A DNA stretch of 64,000 bases, taken from the NCBI RefSeq assembly GCF_900102035.1, contig NZ_LT629689.1, positions 5,738,501 through 5,802,500 on the forward strand, written 5' to 3'. Numbering within the stretch: the first letter of the stretch is position 1; the number at the start of each line of letters is the position of its first letter. Source of the stretch: Pseudomonas extremaustralis. GTDB lineage: Bacteria > Pseudomonadota > Gammaproteobacteria > Pseudomonadales > Pseudomonadaceae. The translations under genes and the position numbers were made by a program. Of this stretch, positions 56,125-64,000 are shown in pieces. Below the pieces are notes generated by a model. The model saw only the letters and a program-made list of their open reading frames with translations. It did not search any database and was not told where the DNA came from.

Positions 56125-57780
56125 ATGAACCTGCATCAGTTCGCCGAAACCCACGACGTCACCAACCAGCCCCCGTCCCTGGACGGCACCAATCTGTACC
56201 GCATCGACCTGCCCCTGCAGGAGTGGTCGCGTCGCTTCGGCGCCGGCTGGGCCGAAGCGCGTATCGATGCCTATGGCGCGCTGGCCGGCGGGCCGCTGAT
56301 GGCGGCCGGGTTCCTGGCCAACCAGAACAAACCGGTGTTCAGCAGTCATGACCGTTATGGGCACCGCATCGACCTGGTGGAATTTCATCCGGCCTATCAC
56401 GAACTGATGCGCACTGCTGTTGAACATGGCCTGCCGTCGTTGCCATGGGCACATCCGCAATCCGGCGCCCATGTGGCCCGCGCGGCCCTGACCTACCTGC
56501 ACAGCCAGGCCGAGGCTGGCACCGGTTGCCCGTTGACCATGACCTTCGCCTGTGTCCCGGCCCTGCGCCTGCAAGCGGATCTGGCCAAAGCCTGGCTGCC
56601 GAAAATCCTCAGCACTCAATACGACCCGCGCAACGTCGGCATTGCCCACAAGCCCGGCGTCACCATCGGCATGGCCATGACCGAAAAGCAGGGCGGCACC
56701 GATGTCCGTGCCAACACCACCCGTGCTTATCCGGTGGGCGCCGGCGGTCCGGGGCAAGCCTATGAACTGGTGGGCCACAAGTGGTTCTGCTCTGCGCCGA
56801 TGTGCGATGCGTTCCTGACCTTGGCCCAGACCGACAAGGGCCTGACCTGTTTCCTGCTGCCCCGGCACCGTCCAGACGACACACGCAACCAGTTCTACAT
56901 CCAGCGCCTGAAAAACAAGCTCGGCAATTGCTCCAATGCGTCCAGCGAAGTGGAGTTTCGCGGCGCCCTGGCCTGGATGGTCGGCGAAGAAGGCCGTGGC
57001 GTGCCGACCATCATCGAGATGGTCGCCATGACCCGCTTCGATTGCATGGTCGGCTCCAGCGCCTTGATGCGCCAGGCGCTGACCCAGGCCAGCCATCATT
57101 GCGCCCATCGTTCGGTGGGCGGGCGCGTACTCAGTGAGCAACCATTGATGCAGAACGTACTCGCCGACCTCGCCCTGGAAAGCGAAGCCTCGCTGGCCTT
57201 GAGCATGCGCATGGGCCGCGCCCTGGACCACTTGGGCGATGAGCGGGAAGCCAAGTTCGCCCGGCTGGTGACGGCGGTGGGCAAGTATTGGATCTGCAAG
57301 CGCGCGCCGGCGATGATTAACGAAGCCGCCGAGTGCATGGGCGGCGCCGGGTATGTGGAGGACAGCATCCTGCCGCGCCTGTACCGTGAGGCACCGGTGA
57401 ATTCGACGTGGGAAGGTTCAGGCAATGTGCAGTGCCTGGACGTGCTGCGCGCACTGTCCAAGGAGCCGGGCGTGCTGGAGGCGCTGTTTGTCGAGCTGGG
57501 CGACGGGCATGGCGACCGGCGGTTGGCGCGGCATATCGAGCAGTTGAAGTCGGCATTCATGGATACCCAGGACATCCAGTACCGTGCGCGGCAACTCACC
57601 GAAGACATCGCCGTGGCGCTACAGGCCAAGTTGTTGCTGGAGGCCGGTCATGCGGCGATCAGCGATGGCTTTATCGCCAGCCGTCTGGGCGAATCCTCCG
57701 GCCGCGTGTATGGCACCTTGCCGCGAGGCATAGATGTCGAAGCCATCGTCGCTCGCGCAACTCCTCCTTCATCTAGGTAA
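56125..57780 (+). CDS. Acyl-CoA dehydrogenase of the AidB / isovaleryl-type group
   Basis: A 551-residue flavoprotein, longer than standard acyl-CoA dehydrogenases as in AidB-like proteins. Its N-terminus NLYRIDLPLQEWSRRFGAGWAEARI, the MAMTEKQGGTDVRANTTRA FAD-binding stretch and MNEAAECMGGAGYVEDSILPRLYREAPV-type C-terminal segment (here MINEAAECMGGAGYVED) are characteristic. It probably oxidises a branched or aryl acyl-CoA; AidB itself binds DNA and protects against alkylation damage. It precedes amn by 65 bases on the same strand. Confidence 0.9.
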   Translation: MNLHQFAETHDVTNQPPSLDGTNLYRIDLPLQEWSRRFGAGWAEARIDAYGALAGGPLMAAGFLANQNKPVFSSHDRYGHRIDLVEFHPAYHELMRTAVEHGLPSLPWAHPQSGAHVARAALTYLHSQAEAGTGCPLTMTFACVPALRLQADLAKAWLPKILSTQYDPRNVGIAHKPGVTIGMAMTEKQGGTDVRANTTRAYPVGAGGPGQAYELVGHKWFCSAPMCDAFLTLAQTDKGLTCFLLPRHRPDDTRNQFYIQRLKNKLGNCSNASSEVEFRGALAWMVGEEGRGVPTIIEMVAMTRFDCMVGSSALMRQALTQASHHCAHRSVGGRVLSEQPLMQNVLADLALESEASLALSMRMGRALDHLGDEREAKFARLVTAVGKYWICKRAPAMINEAAECMGGAGYVEDSILPRLYREAPVNSTWEGSGNVQCLDVLRALSKEPGVLEALFVELGDGHGDRRLARHIEQLKSAFMDTQDIQYRARQLTEDIAVALQAKLLLEAGHAAISDGFIASRLGESSGRVYGTLPRGIDVEAIVARATPPSSR

Positions 57781-57845
57781 ACGCGGTCCAATTGTGGGAG
57801 GGCATTCCAACTTCGGTGTTTCGGTGAGGGCGGGATACAGGCAAG

Positions 57846-59345
57846 ATGAATGCCTGCACGTCAGAACACAGGATGCTTACCGTGACCGAAGCTTTTGTTG
57901 TCGTTCAAACCGCTGAAGAAGCCGTGGATCGGCTGGCGGCTCTGCATGAGCGTGCCACCGGCGCGCTCAACCGGGCCCTCAAGCAATACCTCAAAGATCG
58001 GGTCGAACCCGACGCCGAACAACGCGCGCTGTTTCGCTACCCGGAACTGCGCTTGACCTACCATTGCCACGGCGAAGTCCCACAGACGACTCGGGCATAT
58101 GCCAAGGTTCAGTTACCGGGAACCTACAGTGTCACCGTCACTCATCCCGCGGCCTTCCGTAAGTATTTGCTGGAGCAACTGGTGCCGCTGATGCACGACT
58201 TCACCGTGACGGTAGAAGTCGGCGTCAGCCAGCAGAACATTCCCTACCCTTACGTGGTGGAGCAGGGCGACGAACTGGCCGGCTCCGGCGTGACCGCCGC
58301 GACCCTGGCTCGTGTGTTCCCCAGCACCGACCTGTCGGCGGCCACCGATGGCATCGCCGATGGCCTGTACGATTGGGAAAACACCGACCCGCTGCCCCTG
58401 GCGTTGTTCGACGCGGCCCGCGTGGACTTTTCCCTGCGCCGTCTGGTGCATTACACCGGCAGCGACTGGCGCCATGTGCAGCCATGGATCCTGCTGACCA
58501 ACTACCACCGCTATGTCGACCAGTTCATCCTGCATGGCCTGGAGCAACTGCGCAGCGACCCGCGGTTTATCCGCATGGTGTTGCCGGGCAACGTGGTGAT
58601 CGACAAGAGCATGGATCACGGCGAAGCGTCCGCCATTGCCTCCGGCGTGGTCTGGCACCGTTACCAGATGCCGGCCTACCACCTGCAGGCCAGTGATGGC
58701 CACGGCGTGACCCTGGTGAATATCGGCGTCGGCCCGTCCAACGCCAAGAACATCACCGACCACCTGGCCGTGCTGCGCCCACATTGCTGGCTGATGATCG
58801 GCCACTGCGGCGGCCTGCGCCAATCCCAGACCATCGGTGACTACGTCCTGGCCCACGCTTATATGCGCCGCGACGGGATTCTCGACCGCGTGGTGCCGCC
58901 GAACATCCCGATTCCGGCCCTGGCCGAAGTGCAGATGGCCTTGCAGCAAGCGGCGGCCAACGTTACCGGCGAAAAAGGCGAAGAGCTGAAAAAGCGCCTG
59001 CGTACCGGCACCGTGCTGACCTACGACGACCGCAACTGGGAGCTGCGCTGGGCCCAGGAACGGCCGCTGATCAACCTGTCCCGCGCCGTGGCCGTGGACA
59101 TGGAAAGCGGCACCATCGCCGCCCAAGGCTATCGTTTGCGCGTGCCTTACGGCACGTTGTTGTGCGTGTCGGACAAGCCGCTGCACAGCGAGATCAAGCT
59201 GCCGGGTTCGGCCAACGCGTTCTATGAACGTGCGGTCAGCCAGCACCTGAAGATCGGCATTGAGGCGGTCGACCTGTTGCGCACTGAGCTCAACTCGTTG
59301 CACTCGCGCAAACTGCGCAGCTTCGACGAACCGCCGTTCCGCTAA
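57846..59345 (+). CDS. amn: AMP nucleosidase
   Basis: Amn hydrolyses AMP to adenine and ribose 5-phosphate, helping to set adenylate levels. The 499-residue protein has the N-terminal AMNp_N domain (about residues 30-170) and a C-terminal nucleoside phosphorylase-like domain with [36 protein letters not shown] and [28 protein letters not shown]. The start at 57846 is tentative because its ribosome site is weak; ATG at 57873 ([10 protein letters not shown]) is an alternative. A degraded family A repeat half lies just upstream, at about 57792-57805. Confidence 0.93.
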   Translation: MNACTSEHRMLTVTEAFVVVQTAEEAVDRLAALHERATGALNRALKQYLKDRVEPDAEQRALFRYPELRLTYHCHGEVPQTTRAYAKVQLPGTYSVTVTHPAAFRKYLLEQLVPLMHDFTVTVEVGVSQQNIPYPYVVEQGDELAGSGVTAATLARVFPSTDLSAATDGIADGLYDWENTDPLPLALFDAARVDFSLRRLVHYTGSDWRHVQPWILLTNYHRYVDQFILHGLEQLRSDPRFIRMVLPGNVVIDKSMDHGEASAIASGVVWHRYQMPAYHLQASDGHGVTLVNIGVGPSNAKNITDHLAVLRPHCWLMIGHCGGLRQSQTIGDYVLAHAYMRRDGILDRVVPPNIPIPALAEVQMALQQAAANVTGEKGEELKKRLRTGTVLTYDDRNWELRWAQERPLINLSRAVAVDMESGTIAAQGYRLRVPYGTLLCVSDKPLHSEIKLPGSANAFYERAVSQHLKIGIEAVDLLRTELNSLHSRKLRSFDEPPFR

Positions 59346-59416
59346 GCGGTTGGGATGGTCATTTAGCGGTCAGGCCACTAGCATTGTCGGTCCTGACCGT
59401 TAGATGTTCCTTTGCC

Positions 59417-60052
59417 ATGTCCCGTCCCACCCGTCCCGATTCGCGCCGCCCTAGCGTGAAACCTCCGTATTCCGCTGCGCGTCGCGTCGCCAAGGCGCCA
59501 CCGGCCGAGCCGAAGTTGATCCTGTTCAACAAACCGTTCGATGTGCTGACCCAGTTCAGCGACGAAGGCGGGCGCGCGACCCTCAAGGATTTTATCGACA
59601 TCCCCGGCATCTACCCGGCCGGCCGTCTGGACCGTGACAGTGAAGGCCTGTTATTGCTGACCAACGATGGGCAATTGCAGGCGCGGATCGCCGATCCCAA
59701 GCACAAGCTGGCCAAGACCTACTGGGTGCAGGTCGAAGGCGAGCCCACCGAAGCTCAACTGCAACGCCTGCGCGATGGCGTGGAGCTTAACGACGGGATG
59801 ACCTTGCCCGCCGAGGCGCGGCAGTTGGACGAGCCTGAGCTGTGGCCGCGCAACCCGCCAGTGCGTTTTCGCAAAAGCGTGCCGACCCACTGGCTGGAGC
59901 TGGTGATTCGTGAGGGGCGTAACCGCCAGGTACGGCGCATGACGGCAGCGGTCGGGCTGCCGACGTTGCGTCTGGTGCGGGTTCGTATTGGGGAGTGGAC
60001 CCTCGACGGCCTCGATCAAGGCCAGTGGAAAGCTGTGCCGGCGCGCTTATAA
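59417..60052 (+). CDS. rluE: rRNA large subunit pseudouridine synthase E-like
   Basis: A 211-residue RsuA/RluB/E/F-family pseudouridine synthase without an S4 domain, which fits RluE (23S U2457). The catalytic aspartate is in [21 protein letters not shown], and [29 protein letters not shown] is the family's C-terminal motif. A basic N-terminal tail of about 35 residues precedes the domain. The start at 59417 is chosen over 59384 for the family N-terminus. The stop lies in the loop of a shared hairpin with the opposite DUF2788 gene. Confidence 0.9.
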   Translation: MSRPTRPDSRRPSVKPPYSAARRVAKAPPAEPKLILFNKPFDVLTQFSDEGGRATLKDFIDIPGIYPAGRLDRDSEGLLLLTNDGQLQARIADPKHKLAKTYWVQVEGEPTEAQLQRLRDGVELNDGMTLPAEARQLDEPELWPRNPPVRFRKSVPTHWLELVIREGRNRQVRRMTAAVGLPTLRLVRVRIGEWTLDGLDQGQWKAVPARL

Positions 60053-60060
60053 AGCGCCGG
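60038..60060. terminator. Hairpin holding the stop codons of two convergent genes
   Basis: CCGGCGC (60038-60044) pairs with GCGCCGG (60054-60060) around a 9-base loop. The loop contains TTATAA at 60047-60052, which supplies TAA on both strands: rluE ends on the plus strand and the DUF2788 gene on the minus strand. It probably ends both transcripts. Confidence 0.7.
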
Positions 60061-60265
60061 ACTCGATCAGGCCGATCACCACGCTCTTAATGATGAACGC
60101 GGCCACGCCCAGGCCCAGCACGAAAAACAGGATGAACGAGCCAAAGCGTCCAGCCTTGGACTTCTTCGCCAGGTCCCACACGATAAAGCCCATGAAAATA
60201 ATCAGGATGGTGACCAGTCCGGTCATCATCCATTCTTCAAGCAGGGCAGGGTCGATCGAATTCAT
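60047..60265 (-). CDS. Two-helix membrane protein, DUF2788
   Basis: A 72-residue protein with two membrane segments ([19 protein letters not shown] and [19 protein letters not shown]) joined by the basic AKKSKAGR. It matches DUF2788, common in pseudomonads next to the pseudouridine synthase gene. The function is unknown. Its stop overlaps rluE by six bases on opposite strands. Confidence 0.85.
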   Translation of the reverse strand: MNSIDPALLEEWMMTGLVTILIIFMGFIVWDLAKKSKAGRFGSFILFFVLGLGVAAFIIKSVVIGLIESGAL

Positions 60266-60344
60266 TGCAAGTCTTCCGACAGAGGCGGGCGGGAAGTATA
60301 CGGCAGCGCTACAGGCACAGCATTGACTTGGGTCTTCATCGATC

Positions 60345-60824
60345 TCAGGTTCGCAGGTGAGTCAATGGCAACTCGGTGCTGTTGAGCACCTGGTTGAGTA
60401 CAAAGCTCGACCGCACGCTGGTCACGCCTTCGATGCGGGTCAGATGGCCCAGCAGCAGTTTCTGGTAGTGATCCATGTCCGGCACCACCACTTTCAACTG
60501 GTAGTCCGCATCCATCCCGGTCACCAGGCTGCATTCCAGTACCTGAGGCAAGGTGCGGATGGCCGCCTCGAAATTCTCGAAACGCTCGGGGGTGTGGCGG
60601 TCCATGCCGATCAGCACATAGGCCGTGAGGCTCAGGCCGAGCATCTTGCGATCGAGCAGGGCAACCTGGCGCGCGATGTAGCCGTCGTCTTCCAATTGCT
60701 TGACCCGGCGTGAGCAGGGCGAAGGCGACAGGCCGATACGCTCGGCCAACTCCTGGTTGGAGATCCTCGCGTCGCGCTGCAATTCCGCCAAAATACTCAG
60801 GTCGTATCGGTCAAGCTTGCTCAT
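60345..60824 (-). CDS. Lrp/AsnC family transcriptional regulator
   Basis: A 159-residue regulator with an N-terminal winged helix (LDRYDLSILAELQRDARISNQELAERIGLSPSPCSRRVKQLEDDGYI) and a C-terminal RAM/ActR effector domain (LVTGMDADYQLKVVVPDMDHYQKLLLGHLTRIEGVTSVRSSFVL). Such proteins sense amino acids. Neighbours offer no obvious target. It faces the gene-free interval and probably has its own promoter at 60857-60886. Confidence 0.92.
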   Translation of the reverse strand: MSKLDRYDLSILAELQRDARISNQELAERIGLSPSPCSRRVKQLEDDGYIARQVALLDRKMLGLSLTAYVLIGMDRHTPERFENFEAAIRTLPQVLECSLVTGMDADYQLKVVVPDMDHYQKLLLGHLTRIEGVTSVRSSFVLNQVLNSTELPLTHLRT

Positions 60825-60856
60825 TGGGTTGGCCTTTGTCGTAACTATTGCGGCGA

Positions 60857-60906
60857 ATTATCCCTTGAGGGTTAAAAATTGCGCAAGCACTGTTTATTGA
60901 CGCAAT
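60857..60906 (-). promoter_or_regulatory. Likely promoter and operator of the Lrp-type gene
   Basis: On the minus strand TTGCGC (60886-60881) and GATAAT (60862-60857) are 18 bases apart, in line with a sigma-70 promoter 33 bases upstream of the start. ATTGCG (60878-60883) and CGCAAT (60901-60906) make an inverted repeat over the -35 region, fitting Lrp-type autoregulation. Confidence 0.5.
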
Positions 60907-60923
60907 CTTCGCAATCATCTGTC

Positions 60924-61140
60924 GGGCGAGAGCGGGTATCTTTATCAACAGAATCACCGCCTGGACAACAGTCCACAGCAGCTCGCCCAATCAGGCCCGC
61001 TGCGGCCGCCACCCCAGCAGGGTTGAGTCGGCCTCCAGGCTGCACACTGTCCACAAGACGGCGTGAGGTGAGCCAACGTCAAAAGCGTTGAGCCAGGACG
61101 AAGTTCTCAAGGGGTGGCCGACGGGTCACCCCTTTTCTTT
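60924..61140 (+). ncRNA. Candidate structured RNA ending in an orphan terminator
   Basis: The 416-base interval 60825-61240 holds no gene. It contains GGGCGAG (60924-60930) complementary to CTCGCCC (60982-60988), an inner TGGAC-AACA-GTCCA hairpin (60962-60975), CAACG...CGTTG (61074-61090) and the terminator at 61109. The GTCCACA heptamer occurs at 60971 and 61049. Nested pairings followed by an intrinsic terminator, with no upstream plus-strand gene, point to a small RNA or a long leader. I recognise no known RNA family and no clear plus-strand promoter, so this is tentative. Confidence 0.35.
61109..61140 (+). terminator. Intrinsic terminator in a gene-free interval
   Basis: AAGGGGTG (61109-61116) pairs with CACCCCTT (61127-61134) around a 10-base loop and TTCTTTT follows. 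It is a textbook terminator for plus-strand transcription, yet the nearest upstream gene is on the minus strand and the next gene begins 100 bases downstream. Confidence 0.8.
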
Positions 61141-61240
61141 TGCCGCAAGAAAATTGTTCTCGTGACTGATAACCTGTCCCAGAACCGGGCGAGGCTTTTC
61201 CAGTCTCATGTGTATGCCCTAAACCGCAGTGAGGAAAAGC

Positions 61241-62296
61241 ATGAAGCGCATCTGGCGTATGGCAGGTGTTGGTGTGTTGGTGGTCAGTGTCGGCGCACAG
61301 GTAATAGCCGACGAACGCGATAACGCACCCCGTGAAGGCCAAGTGCCGCCGGGGGCGGGTAGTCAGCATGAACGGGGCGTTGAAGGTGGCCGGCGGCCGG
61401 AGAACAATCCACCGCGTCCTGAGAACAATCAGCCACGCCCGCAGAATCAGCCACGTCCACAGAATCAACCTATCGAGCGTGGCGGCCAGAACGGCAACGC
61501 TCAATGGCAAGCTCACCCTCAAGGCAATGAACAGCCACGCCCGGCACCCCAGCCACAACCCGCGAACACCCTGCCGATCCAGAGCCGCCCGGATACGGTG
61601 CGCCAGACCCAGGAACCGCGCCAGGGTTACTACCGCGACATCCCGCGCCGCAACGACGGCAACCCGCAGTGGGAAGCCGGTGGTCCTGGTTCGCGTCCCG
61701 GCGCCAACCCGCGCCCGGATGACCACCGTTGGCCAGGTCGTCCCGACGGCCATGGCAATGGCTGGGGCCCAGGCCCGCAGTATCGCCCCGGCTATGTTGT
61801 CGACCGCTTTCCCGACCGCAATTACCGTGTGCCGTATCGCGGCCAGGACTATTTCTTCTCAGGTGGCTACTGGTACCGTCCACAGGGGCCGCGTTATGTC
61901 GTCGTGGCGCCGCCGTATGGCATCCGTGTGCATTACTTGCCGGACTATGCACGCGAAGTATGGGTAGGCGGTTCGCTGTTGTTCCTTGCCGCCGGCGCCT
62001 ACTACGCCTACGAAGAAAGCACCCAGCAATATGTGGTGGTGGAACCGCCGGCCGCCGTCCCCGCGCCACAACCTGCGCCCCAGGGCAACGGCTATGACGT
62101 GGTGGCCTATCCCGCCAATGGCCAGTCGCCGGCCCAGGTGCAGCAGGACGGTTACGACTGTTATCGCTGGGCGGTGCAGCAAAGCGGTTTCGACCCGCAG
62201 GCCGTCACCTATGCCCCCGATCCAGCGGTGGTCCAGGCCTACCGCCAGGCCCAGGGCAACTGCCTGAGCAGTCGCGGCTACCAGGTGCAGTACTAG
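61241..62296 (+). CDS. Exported Pro/Asn/Gln/Gly-rich protein, DUF6515-like
   Basis: A 351-residue protein with an N-terminal signal sequence. Residues about 30-180 are low complexity, rich in proline, asparagine, glutamine and glycine, with short tandem units of the ENNQPRP and QNQPRP kind. The conserved DUF6515-like part follows: VVDRFPDRNYRVPYRGQDYFFSGGYWYRPQGPRYVVVAPPYG and a short hydrophobic stretch (SLLFLAAGAYYAY), ending with a Cys-containing YDCYRWAVQQSGFDP segment. The frame opens at 61229, but GAGGAA at 61231 favours the ATG at 61241. Function unknown; an envelope protein is likely. Its stop overlaps the convergent transporter gene by four bases. Confidence 0.75.
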   Translation: MKRIWRMAGVGVLVVSVGAQVIADERDNAPREGQVPPGAGSQHERGVEGGRRPENNPPRPENNQPRPQNQPRPQNQPIERGGQNGNAQWQAHPQGNEQPRPAPQPQPANTLPIQSRPDTVRQTQEPRQGYYRDIPRRNDGNPQWEAGGPGSRPGANPRPDDHRWPGRPDGHGNGWGPGPQYRPGYVVDRFPDRNYRVPYRGQDYFFSGGYWYRPQGPRYVVVAPPYGIRVHYLPDYAREVWVGGSLLFLAAGAYYAYEESTQQYVVVEPPAAVPAPQPAPQGNGYDVVAYPANGQSPAQVQQDGYDCYRWAVQQSGFDPQAVTYAPDPAVVQAYRQAQGNCLSSRGYQVQY

Positions 62297-63186
62297 GCCT
62301 GGGCGCCGTTGACCACATCCAACGGGTCGGCGTGCACCAGCACTTCGGCGCGCGGGTAGGCGGCGTGAATGGCATCGGCGGCCTGGTCGCTGATGCCATG
62401 GGCCACTGATAGCGTCAGTTCCCCCGGCAATTCCAGGTGCAACTGCACAAACCAGTGGTTGCCGGATATCCGCGTGCGCAAATCGTGGGCGCCCAGCACA
62501 CCCGGCACGCCACGGGCCAACTCCAGCATGTGCTGGCTGACGTCCGGCGGCAGCTCTTCATCCATCAACACCGCAAAGCTTTCCCGGGCGATCTGGATGG
62601 CGCTCCACAGGATATAGACCGCGATGCCCAGGCCAAACCAGGCGTCCACCTGATGGAAGCCCAAGCCCGCCACCACCAGCGCAATCAGAATGCTGCCATT
62701 GAGCAGCAAGTCCGAGCGGTAGTGCAGCGAATCGGCGCGCACCGCACTCGAGCCCGTTTCCCGCACCACCCGGTGTTGCAGGATCAGCAGGGCCACGGTC
62801 AGCACCAGGGACAAAATGATCACCCCAATACTCAACCACGGAGCCCCGACCGGCTCGGGATGCTTGATGCGCTCGAAGGCCTGGAGCGCAATCAGTATGG
62901 CGCTGCCGGCGATGAACAGGGCTTGCGCCATGCCAGCCAGCGATTCCGCCTTGCCATGGCCATAACGGTGATCGTCATCGGCCGGGCGCAGGGCGTAGTG
63001 CACCGCGATCAGATTCAGCAGCGAGGTCACGCCATCGAGCAGCGAGTCGGTCAACCCGGCGAGCATGCTCACCGAGCCGCTCAGCCACCAGGCAATGGCC
63101 TTGGTAACAATCAACACAGATGCCACGCCGACTGACGCGCGGGTGGCCAGGCGCAATAGCCTGGCGTGTTCGGGACTGCTGGTCAT
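62293..63186 (-). CDS. Cation diffusion facilitator (FieF/YiiP-like)
   Basis: A 297-residue divalent-metal/proton antiporter with six membrane helices and a C-terminal cytoplasmic domain. The metal-site motifs are visible in LTDSLLDGVTSLLN (transmembrane helix 2) and HRYGHGKAESLAG, and the cytoplasmic HELLP-like stretch is LPPDVSQHMLELARG. Substrate would be iron, zinc or cadmium; which one cannot be said. It forms a pair with the lipoprotein gene upstream (9-base gap). Confidence 0.93.
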   Translation of the reverse strand: MTSSPEHARLLRLATRASVGVASVLIVTKAIAWWLSGSVSMLAGLTDSLLDGVTSLLNLIAVHYALRPADDDHRYGHGKAESLAGMAQALFIAGSAILIALQAFERIKHPEPVGAPWLSIGVIILSLVLTVALLILQHRVVRETGSSAVRADSLHYRSDLLLNGSILIALVVAGLGFHQVDAWFGLGIAVYILWSAIQIARESFAVLMDEELPPDVSQHMLELARGVPGVLGAHDLRTRISGNHWFVQLHLELPGELTLSVAHGISDQAADAIHAAYPRAEVLVHADPLDVVNGAQA

Positions 63187-63195
63187 AGGGGGTCC

Positions 63196-63615
63196 TTAAG
63201 CGGCGGGTTGCAGGCCCAGGGAAGCTAACTGTTGCACGCTGCCCTTGAACTGGATCAGGCGCGGATCGTCCAGCGGCAGGGTGCGGCCGGTTTCTTTCTG
63301 GATGATGGTTTGCAGCTTGGCGTTGTCGACCTTGCCGTCGGCGCCGATGGCTTCGTGGAGTTTTTCCGGGGCGACCTGAGCGGTCTTGCCCGGCTCGAAA
63401 TAAATCGCACCGGTGGCGAAGTCGACACCAAAGGCGATCAGGCCCGGGATCACATAGAACAGCAGGCCCACGGCATCGAGCACCGCAATCGTCGGGTCGA
63501 TCTTGCCGTCGATCTGGCCACGGCGGTCGGGGTAGAAGATCGAGCCGCAGGCGGTCAGTTGGCTCAGCAGGGTGACGGCGAGGACACCGCCGATGACACG
63601 GGAAGCGATACGCAT
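63196..63615 (-). CDS. Exported lipoprotein of unknown function
   Basis: A 139-residue protein with a signal sequence and lipobox LTAC (lipidated Cys near residue 23). The mature part has a short hydrophobic stretch (VLDAVGLLFYVIPGLIAFGVDFATGAIYF) and a polar C-terminus. It matches a lipoprotein conserved near hrpB in pseudomonads, sometimes mis-named a polynucleotide phosphorylase. The start at 63615 is supported by AGGAGAT upstream. Its role is unknown. Confidence 0.75.
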   Translation of the reverse strand: MRIASRVIGGVLAVTLLSQLTACGSIFYPDRRGQIDGKIDPTIAVLDAVGLLFYVIPGLIAFGVDFATGAIYFEPGKTAQVAPEKLHEAIGADGKVDNAKLQTIIQKETGRTLPLDDPRLIQFKGSVQQLASLGLQPAA

Positions 63616-63638
63616 GGAATATCTCCTGTCAGGCTCTA

Positions 63639-63738
63639 GTAGGAGCGAGCTTGCTCGCCAAAGACGTCAACGATAACGCGTGCCGCCTGGATGTGCGCGG
63701 CGCTCTCGGGTTTTTCGCGAGCAAGCCCGCACCTGCAA
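63639..63738. repeat. REP-type inverted repeat pair, family B (right arm decayed)
   Basis: TAGGAGCGAGCTTGCTCGC faces the complementary GCGAGCAAGCCCGCACCTGCA, which has lost several pairs. AACGATAACGCG is present in the centre as in the other family B copies. It lies between the lipoprotein gene and hrpB. Confidence 0.82.
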
Positions 63739-63799
63739 GAGACCATCGCCGGCATCCGACAGTTCGCCGTTATACTCGCCGCTCTGCTTTGGAGCCAGT

Positions 63800-64000
63800 A
63801 TGAAATCGTTGCCGATCGATGATGTTTTACCCGCCCTGCGTGACGCCTTGGCGAATCGCCATGAAGCCGTGCTGGAAGCGCCGCCCGGTGCCGGTAAAAC
63901 CACCCGCGTGCCCTTGGCCTTGTTGAATGAACCCTGGCTGGCCGGGCAGACCATCCTGATGCTCGAACCCCGTCGCCTCGCCGCCCGCGCCGCCGCCGAG
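63800..64000 (+). CDS. hrpB: ATP-dependent helicase HrpB (partial, 67 codons)
   Basis: The first 67 codons of a DEAH-box helicase, cut by the right edge. The start [20 protein letters not shown] and Walker [20 protein letters not shown], followed by [16 protein letters not shown] (motif Ia), identify HrpB, an RNA helicase; in P. aeruginosa the same gene lies next to the CDF transporter and lipoprotein genes. The ATG at 63800 follows GGAG at 63791. Nothing can be said of the rest of the protein. Confidence 0.92.
   Translation, partial: MKSLPIDDVLPALRDALANRHEAVLEAPPGAGKTTRVPLALLNEPWLAGQTILMLEPRRLAARAAAE

Overview
The window looks like the chromosome of a Pseudomonas of the fluorescens group. 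GC is high, nearly all coding is dense housekeeping sequence, and the gene order matches, as far as I remember it, the P. aeruginosa PA4025 to PA3961 block read in reverse. That block runs eutC/eutB/eat, mpl, proA-nadD-rsfS-rlmH-mrdA-rodA-mltB-rlpA-dacA-lipBA, holA-lptE-leuS, lnt-corC-ybeY-ybeZ-miaB, hemL-thiE-thiD, ladS, amn, hrpB. Two families of REP-type inverted repeats typical of fluorescent pseudomonads fill many intergenic gaps. I see no rRNA, tRNA, CRISPR array, phage or insertion sequence.

Layout. 1-7218: ethanolamine catabolism (EutBC lyase, Eat permease, acetaldehyde dehydrogenase) on the minus strand, facing a divergent sigma-54 enhancer-binding protein (EatR type), with a clear -24/-12 promoter between them. 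7419-8345: an unrecognised Ser/Pro-rich protein. 8443-17854: mpl-ubiX-lipoprotein, a TIP30-like NAD(P)-binding protein, a lipoprotein combining MORN repeats with a caspase-like C13 domain, a MaoC-like hydratase, LrgA/LrgB, a Lon-N protein, a DedA-PAP2 fusion and a 3-methyladenine glycosylase. 18030-29422: the proA to rlpA run of NAD, ribosome and cell-elongation genes, then dacA-ybeD-lipB-lipA. 29560-43600: murein enzymes, arfA with its internal hairpin, holA-lptE-leuS, lnt-corC-ybeY-ybeZ and miaB.

44059-49727 is the main accessory segment. It holds a trimethylamine-dehydrogenase-like flavoenzyme, a polar amino-acid ABC importer (binding protein and two permeases, no ATPase) and an aspartoacylase/succinylglutamate-desuccinylase-like hydrolase. 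They are co-directional and tightly packed, behind a leader with a 9-bp inverted repeat, a 13-codon ORF and a perfect palindrome. It interrupts a neighbourhood that is otherwise conserved (DUF1820 next to the Sel1 protein and hemL). It reads as an uptake and demethylation/deacylation pathway for a modified amino acid or betaine whose substrate I cannot name.

49728-64000: Sel1 protein, hemL-thiE-thiD, the hybrid sensor kinase LadS, an AidB-like acyl-CoA dehydrogenase, AMP nucleosidase, a pseudouridine synthase, DUF2788, an Lrp-type regulator, a gene-free interval with an orphan intrinsic terminator (candidate ncRNA), a Pro/Asn/Gln-rich exported protein, a cation diffusion facilitator, a lipoprotein and the start of hrpB. 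Functional assignments come from motifs and remembered families; no database search was possible.
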